This document shows positions 59,072 through 64,000 of a DNA stretch of 64,000 nt, in pieces (within the stretch, counting starts at the first letter, position 1; each line of letters starts with the position of its first letter). The notes beneath the pieces were generated by a model. That model had not been told where the DNA came from. It was given only the letters and a program-made list of their open reading frames with translations, and searched no databases. A program made the position numbers and the translations under genes. The stretch comes from CAVXNP01 sp963763305. GTDB taxonomy: Bacteria > Pseudomonadota > Gammaproteobacteria > Xanthomonadales > Rhodanobacteraceae. The stretch is taken from assembly GCA_963763305.1 (NCBI GenBank), contig CAVXNP010000001.1, positions 3,211,349 to 3,275,348 on the forward strand, in the 5' to 3' direction.

Positions 59072-59947
59072 GAATTTTCAGCTTGCTGCCATCGCGAAGC
59101 GAGGTGCACATACAAGGTTGCTACCGCATTCCTCTCTCATCAGGCCTTGCAGGATCGTCTGTCCGAGACATGGCAGGACCAGCTCGATTCATTTTTCGAA
59201 GAGGCTCAAGAGATCGGCTTCGATGCAGGCTATCAGCCAGAAAGTCACAAGATCTTTTGCCTTGAGGGGTTCGATCTTCCGCCATGGCTGGTCGAAGAGA
59301 GCAGTGAAACTGCGGCCAACCTCGATCCTTTACACGACGACGCGCAAGTCCTTGCCGACGTGAAGGGGCTGGTGGCTTTCGCGCGCGACGATCAGGGTGA
59401 GGAGGTGATGTTGTTCCAGAACTTCAGCCGCTCTCATGTCATCCGCCCAGGAAATTTTCTCTTGCTTCGAGGCAACACTTACGAGACTTCCCAACATCCG
59501 GGGTTGACGCTCGACCAAAAGCTGAGCGCTGTCTATCTACCTGTTGACGGCAAACTTTTGTTTCAGAGCTTCCGTACCGTCAACACCTTCCTGCCTCTGG
59601 CTGATGTTTATGAGGAGGCATCGGAGCAGGACATCCGCCAAGTTCTTTCCCATGACCTGCTTGCAGCCGAGGACCCGGATGCTTTTGGCGAGGGTGCCAA
59701 CCAATGGTTCCGAAAGCGTTTTGCGATGCTTCGCGACTCGGGGGTGCTTGATCAATATTCTGCAGTGGAAATAAGGAATCGGTCGAATGGCTATGACGTC
59801 GATATCCACATTCAGCAAGGGAAAATCGTGTTCCCTGCCAACAAGCCTGCTGCCAAGAAGCTCTTGCAGTTTCTGAACGAAGAGCTCTTCAAAGGCGCCA
59901 TCACAGAGACGTTGTACGAGACAAACTCAAAGCGAGAGGCTGACTGA
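59064..59947 (+). CDS. kwaB: Kiwa anti-phage protein KwaB (DUF4868), N-terminal frameshift
   Basis: About 293 residues after repair. DUF4868 features: DVKGLVAFARDDQGEEVMLFQNF, a beta-rich middle, FRKRFAMLRDSGVLDQYS and the end KLLQFLNEELFKGAITETLYETNSKR. In Kiwa, KwaB binds DNA and blocks phage replication and transcription after KwaA senses attack. Frame repair: removing C and G at about 59100-59115 gives AAIAKEVHIQVATAFLSHQALQDRLS. The start overlaps the kwaA stop by 8 bp. GC is low relative to the rest of the window. Confidence 0.85.
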
Positions 59948-60032
59948 TTGATACCGGCATGGCGGGCGGCTACCGGCCGATGCGATAGCTGGTGGCACTC
60001 GCTCGCGGATGAGCGATTGAGAAAGCATGGTT

Positions 60033-60230
60033 TCAGCGGGCGAGCTTGATGTCGAGGAACTTGCCCGTCTTGCCGTTGCGCAGCGTGCGTTCGATCTGGC
60101 GGATGCTCTTGCCCGTCTCGATGGCCGTGGAGCTGGCCACCGCACGGATGATGGCCTTCTGGCTCGGCGCTTTGGCAGCGCCTCGCGGTTTGGCAGCAGC
60201 GGTAGGCTTGGCAGGTTTCATGGCTCCCAT
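60033..60230 (-). CDS. Small basic protein, hypothetical
   Basis: 65 residues: Lys/Ala/Pro-rich N-terminus and a conserved-looking core (AIIRAVASSTAIETGKSIRQIERTL ... GKFLDIKLAR). I do not recognise a family with certainty. It reads opposite to its neighbours and shares an upstream region with fic. SSTAIETG is reminiscent of, but does not match, the Fic-inhibitory [S/T]xxxE[G/N] motif. Could be a regulator or antitoxin-like partner; this is only a suggestion. Confidence 0.55.
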   Translation of the reverse strand: MGAMKPAKPTAAAKPRGAAKAPSQKAIIRAVASSTAIETGKSIRQIERTLRNGKTGKFLDIKLAR

Positions 60231-60311
60231 GATACGGGATCGGGTTGGCTGGATCGTTGACAGGCAGGCGACTTCGATACCTTTTACGTCTGTCGGCTGA
60301 GGCGCCCCTGC

Positions 60312-60359
60312 GTTTAGTACACCGCCGGTGCTTGTCTGTACTAAACACTGTGTTTAGTA
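60312..60359. promoter_or_regulatory. Palindromic operator upstream of fic
   Basis: A perfect palindrome TACTAAACAC-T-GTGTTTAGTA (60339-60359) plus an extra half-site GTTTAGTAC (60312-60320). About 50 bp before the fic start. Fic proteins with C-terminal winged HTH often regulate themselves, so the Fic protein may bind here; alternatively the small opposite-strand protein does. Confidence 0.65.
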
Positions 60360-60410
60360 TGGCCGGCCGGTGCGCTATACGAAACGCGCCATACAACACA
60401 GGGAAGGCTT

Positions 60411-61611
60411 ATGGATCGCTCACCCACGGAGGTAGTCGACGGCCGTGCTGGTCGCTATCAGCGCCAGGCACCGGCTACCGCGCATTTGTGCCGGCACCAT
60501 TGCCACCGCAGCCACCGCTGCGGCTGGAAGGTGAGTTGCAGGTGCTGCTGTCGCGCGCCGATCGCGCGCTGGGTCGGCTGGATGGCTCCGTGCAGACGCT
60601 GCCCAACCCCGACTTGTTCGTGCTGATGTATGTGCGCAAGGAGGCGGTGCTCTCCAGCCAGATCGAGGGCACCCAAAGCTCGCTGCAGGATGTGTTGGCG
60701 GCCGAGGCGAAGGTGCTGGCCGCGGATCGTCCGCGCGACGTGGACGAGGTGGTGAACTACGTCGGCGCGATGAATTACGGGCTGGACCGGTTGGAGCAGT
60801 TACCGGTGTCGTGCGGCTGATTCGTGAGATCCACGAGCGCCTGCTGCAAGGTGTGCGCGGTAGCCGGCTGACCCCGGGTGAGCTGCGCGAAACCCAGAAC
60901 TGGATCGGCGCCAGTGGCTGTACGCTGGCCGAGGCGAGCTTTGTGCCACCGCCACCGCATCTGCTCGGGGAACTGCTGGGTGGGCTGGAGACGTTCCTGC
61001 ACCAGCAGGACTCGGTGCCGCTGTTGATCAAGATCGGTCTGGCCCATGCGCAGTTTGAAACCATCCACCCGTTTCTCGATGGCAACGGCCGCGTGGGTCG
61101 CTTGCTGATCACTTTTTTGCTGTGCCAAAGCGCGGTACTGCATAAACCCGTGCTGTACCTGTCGCACTATTTCAAACGCCATCGTCAGCAGTACTACGAG
61201 CACCTGCAGGCGATCCGCGACCGCGGCGACTGGGAAGGCTGGCTGGCGTTCTTCCTGCGTGGTATCGACGAAACCAGCGTGCAGGCCACGGAAACAGCGC
61301 GCCGCATCCTGGTGTTGCGCGAAGAGCACCGCGGTCTGATCACGGCGGAACTGGGACGCGCAGCAGGCAATGGCCATCGCGTGCTGGAATCGCTGTATCA
61401 GCGGCCGATTGTTTCGGTCACGCAAGTGCAGACCTTGCTCGGCACCACTTACGCCGGCGCCAACCAGATCGTGGCGAGGCTGGAACGGCTGGGCGTGCTG
61501 CGGGAGATCACCGGGCACGCCCGCCACCGCCGGTTCCGCTATGAGGCGTATGTGCAGTTGTTCACTGATGACGAACCTAGGTGCCGCCGCATGACAGGGA
61601 AGACGCCATGA
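60411..61611 (+). CDS. Fic family protein with N-terminal inhibitory motif and C-terminal HTH, frameshifted
   Basis: About 400 residues. N-terminal inhibition helix SSQIEGT (class II Fic motif), Fic domain with HPFLDGNGRVGR (complete HPFxxGNGRxxR), and a C-terminal winged HTH-like region (RPIVSVTQVQTLLGTTYAGANQIVARLERLGVL). Fic enzymes transfer AMP to target proteins. Breaks near 60475 and 60812. GGGAAGG precedes the ATG. The stop lies directly before the hsdR ATG, so it is cotranscribed with hsdR. Confidence 0.9.
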
Positions 61612-61612
61612 A

Positions 61613-64000
61613 ATGATTGCTCAGCCTGAGCGCGTGACCCAGAACCGCGTCATCGCGCTGTTTCGCGACGAGCTGGGCTACCGCTACCTCGGCGACTGGA
61701 CCGACCGCGACGGCAACAGCAACATCGAGGAAGAGCTGCTCTGCGCGCTTGGCTGACCAGAGCGCGGCTACACCCCGGCGCAGATCAGCGTCGCCCTGCA
61801 CAAGCTGCGCACCGAGGCGGACAACCACAACCGCAGCCTCTACGGCAACAACCAGGCCGTCTACAGCCTGCTGCGCTACGGCGTGCCGGTGAAGATCGAG
61901 GCCGGCAAGGTCACCGAAACCGTCCACCTGATCAACTGGGACGAGCCGGAGAAGAACGACTTCGCCATCGCCGAGGAGGTGACGCTCAAGGGCGACCACG
62001 AGCGCCGGCCGGACCTGGTGCTCTACGTCAACGGCATCGCCATCGGCGTGCTGGAGCTGAAGAACAGCCGCGTCTCCATCGGCGACGGCATCCGGCAGAT
62101 GCCTCTCCAACCAGCAGCCCGAGTTCAACGCGTGGTTCTTCAGCACCGTGCAGTTCATCTTCGCCGGCAACGACTCCGAAGGGCTGCAATACGGCACCAT
62201 CGGCACGCCGGAGAAGTATTTCCTGAAATGGAAGGAGGACGAAGCAGGACGACAGCCGCTTCAAGCTCGACAAGTATCTGCTCAAGATGTGCGCGCAAGG
62301 ACCGGCTGATCGAGCTGATGCACGACTTCGTGCTGTTCGACGGCGGCATCAAGAAGCTGCCGCGGGTGCACCAGTATTTCGGCATCAAGGCGGCGCAGGA
62401 GCACGTGCGCGCAGCACAAGGGCGGCATCATCTGGCACACGCAGGGCAGCGGCAAGAGCATCGTCATGGTGCTGCTGGCCAAGTGGATTCTGGAGAACAA
62501 CCCCAACGCCCGCGTTGCCATCATCACCGACCGCGACGAGCTGGACAAGCAGATCGAGCGGGTCTTCACCGAGGCGGGCGAGGCCATCAAGCGCACCAGC
62601 AGCGGCCGCGACTGATGAGCCAGCTCGGCCAGGCCAAGCCGCGCCTGCTGTGCTCGCTGGTGCACAAGTTCGGCCGGCAAGGACGTGGACGATTTCGACG
62701 CCTTCATCAAGGAGCTGGAGGCCCAGCCCAGCCCGACCGTGGGCGAGGTGTTCGTCTTCGTGGACGAGTGCCACCGCACCCAGAGCGGCAAGCTGCACCG
62801 GGCGATGAAGGCGATGATGCCCAACGCCGTGTTCATCGGCTTCACCGGCACGCCGCTGCTCAAGAAGGACAAGGCAGACCAGCCTGGAGGTGTTCGGCGG
62901 CTACATCCACACCTACAAATTCAGCGAGGCGGTGGAGGACGAGGTGGTGCTCGACCTGGTCTATGAGGCGCGGGACATCGACCAGCGCCTCGGCTCCGAG
63001 GACAAGATCGACGCCTGGTTCGAGGCCAAGACCAAGGGCCTGAACGACTGGCAGAAGGACGAGCTGAAGAAGCAGTGGGGCACGATGCAGAACGTGCTCA
63101 GCTCCCGATCGCGCATGGACCGGGTGGTGAGCGACATCATCTTCGACTTCAGCGTCAAGCCGCGCCTGTCCAGCGAGCGCGGCAACGCCATCCTGGTGGC
63201 GTCGAGCATCTACGAGGCGTGCAAGTATTTCACGCTGTTCCAGAAGACCCCGTTCAAGGGCAAGTGCGCGGTGGTCACCTCCTACAATCCGCTGGCCAGG
63301 GACGTGACGCAAGGAGGAGACCGGCGCCAACACCGAGACCGACAAGCAGTTCATCTACAACACCTACACCGAGCTGCTGAAGGACGTCGAAGCCAAGCCG
63401 GGCATGACCAAGACCGAGACCTACGAGGAACGGGCCAAGGACCTGTTCATCAAGGAGCCGGCCAACATGAAGCTGCTGATCGTGGTGGACAAGCTGCTGA
63501 CCGGCTTCGACGCGCCGCCCTGCACCTATCTCTACATCGACAAGTCGATGCAGGATCACGGCCTGTTCCAGGCCATCTGCCGCACCAACCGGCTCGACGG
63601 CGAGGACAAGGATTTCGGCTACATCGTCGACTACAAGGACCTGTTCAAGAAGGTCGAGAACGCCATCGCCGTCTACACCTCCGAACTGGATCACAGCGCC
63701 GGCGGCGCCGACCCCGAGGTGCTGCTGCAGGACCGGCTGAAAAAGGGCCGGGAGCGGCTCGACGACGCGCTGGAAGCGCTCGCCCTGCTCTGCGAGCCGG
63801 TGGAGCCGCCCAAGGGCGAGCTGGAGCACATCCACTACTTCTGCGGCAACACCGAGATTCCCGGCCGACCTGGAGGAGCGGGAGCCGCAGCGGGCCGCCC
63901 TCTACAAGGCGACGCGTCGCCCTGGTGCGCGCCTACGCCAACATCGCCGACGAGCTGGAAGCCGGCCGGCTACAGCGCTGCCGACATCAGCCGCATCAAG
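61613..64000 (+). CDS. hsdR: Type I restriction subunit HsdR, 5' part (right-truncated, many frameshifts)
   Basis: About 790 codons visible, in all three frames. N-terminal nuclease domain RPDLVLYVNGIAIGVLELKN (PD-ExK type), Walker A HTQGSGKSIVMV, DECH box VDECHRTQSGKLH, GFTGTPLLKKDK, and motor-domain motifs KLLIVVDKLLTGFDAPP and QAICRTNRLDGEDKDFGYIVDY. It cuts unmodified DNA after ATP-driven translocation. At least ten frame changes (for example 61748, 62103, 62240, 62300, 62410, 62612, 62885, 63313, 63860); most are cured by removing one base. Starts 1 bp after the fic stop. Confidence 0.93.

Overview
The window is high-GC DNA from a Gram-negative gammaproteobacterium, most likely a Rhodanobacter/Dyella/Luteibacter-type member of the Lysobacterales (Xanthomonadales). 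Support comes from large TonB-dependent receptors, a LacI-controlled trehalose locus, the miaA-hfq-hflX-hflK-hflC-DUF2065-purA order, and abundant palindromic repeats of the xanthomonad kind. This placement is inference from gene content; there is no rRNA to confirm it.

Layout. 1-1.4 kb: end of a TonB receptor. 1.7-11.6 kb: a PHB-depolymerase-like esterase, an SSS-domain hybrid histidine kinase with its LuxR-type partner (MxtR/ErdR or CrbS/CrbR type) around a NYN/LOTUS protein, a HigBA toxin-antitoxin pair, a 3-hydroxybutyrate-oligomer hydrolase and a cyclophilin. 11.9-20.1 kb: a LacI regulator, operator-controlled TonB receptor, GH65 enzyme and GH37 trehalase, together a trehalose uptake/hydrolysis locus. 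20.5-22.9 kb: aminotransferase and malate dehydrogenase. 24-36.7 kb: the methylcitrate (propionate) pathway prpE-prpB-prpC ... acnD-prpF-prpD, interrupted by an outer-membrane protein, a TerC gene behind a probable manganese riboswitch, and a DUF559 nuclease cassette bounded by inverted REP repeats. 37-43 kb: OmpA-type porin, pseudouridine synthase, a 163-bp tandem repeat, kbl and tdh. 43.4-50 kb: miaA-hfq-hflXKC-purA. 50-54 kb: degenerate CPBP protein, haem-motif secreted protein, acyltransferase. 54.3-64 kb: a defence island with an HTH regulator and two palindromic operators, hsdM-hsdS, Kiwa kwaA-kwaB, a small opposite-strand gene, a Fic protein with its own palindrome, and hsdR running off the end.

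How parts connect. PHB/PHBV breakdown would yield hydroxybutyrate and hydroxyvalerate, hence acetyl-CoA and propionyl-CoA. The kinase/regulator pair belongs to a family known to control acetate use, and the prp genes burn propionyl-CoA. The island at the right end is the most interesting part: a complete Kiwa system sits, with overlapping start/stop codons, inside a type I restriction-modification operon.

Sequence quality. Many clearly essential or conserved genes (purA, hflC, prpB/C/D, acnD, hsdM/R) are broken by frameshifts, and most are restored by removing a single extra base. This looks like insertion-biased sequencing error, so broken genes here are annotated as one gene with frameshifts rather than as pseudogenes.
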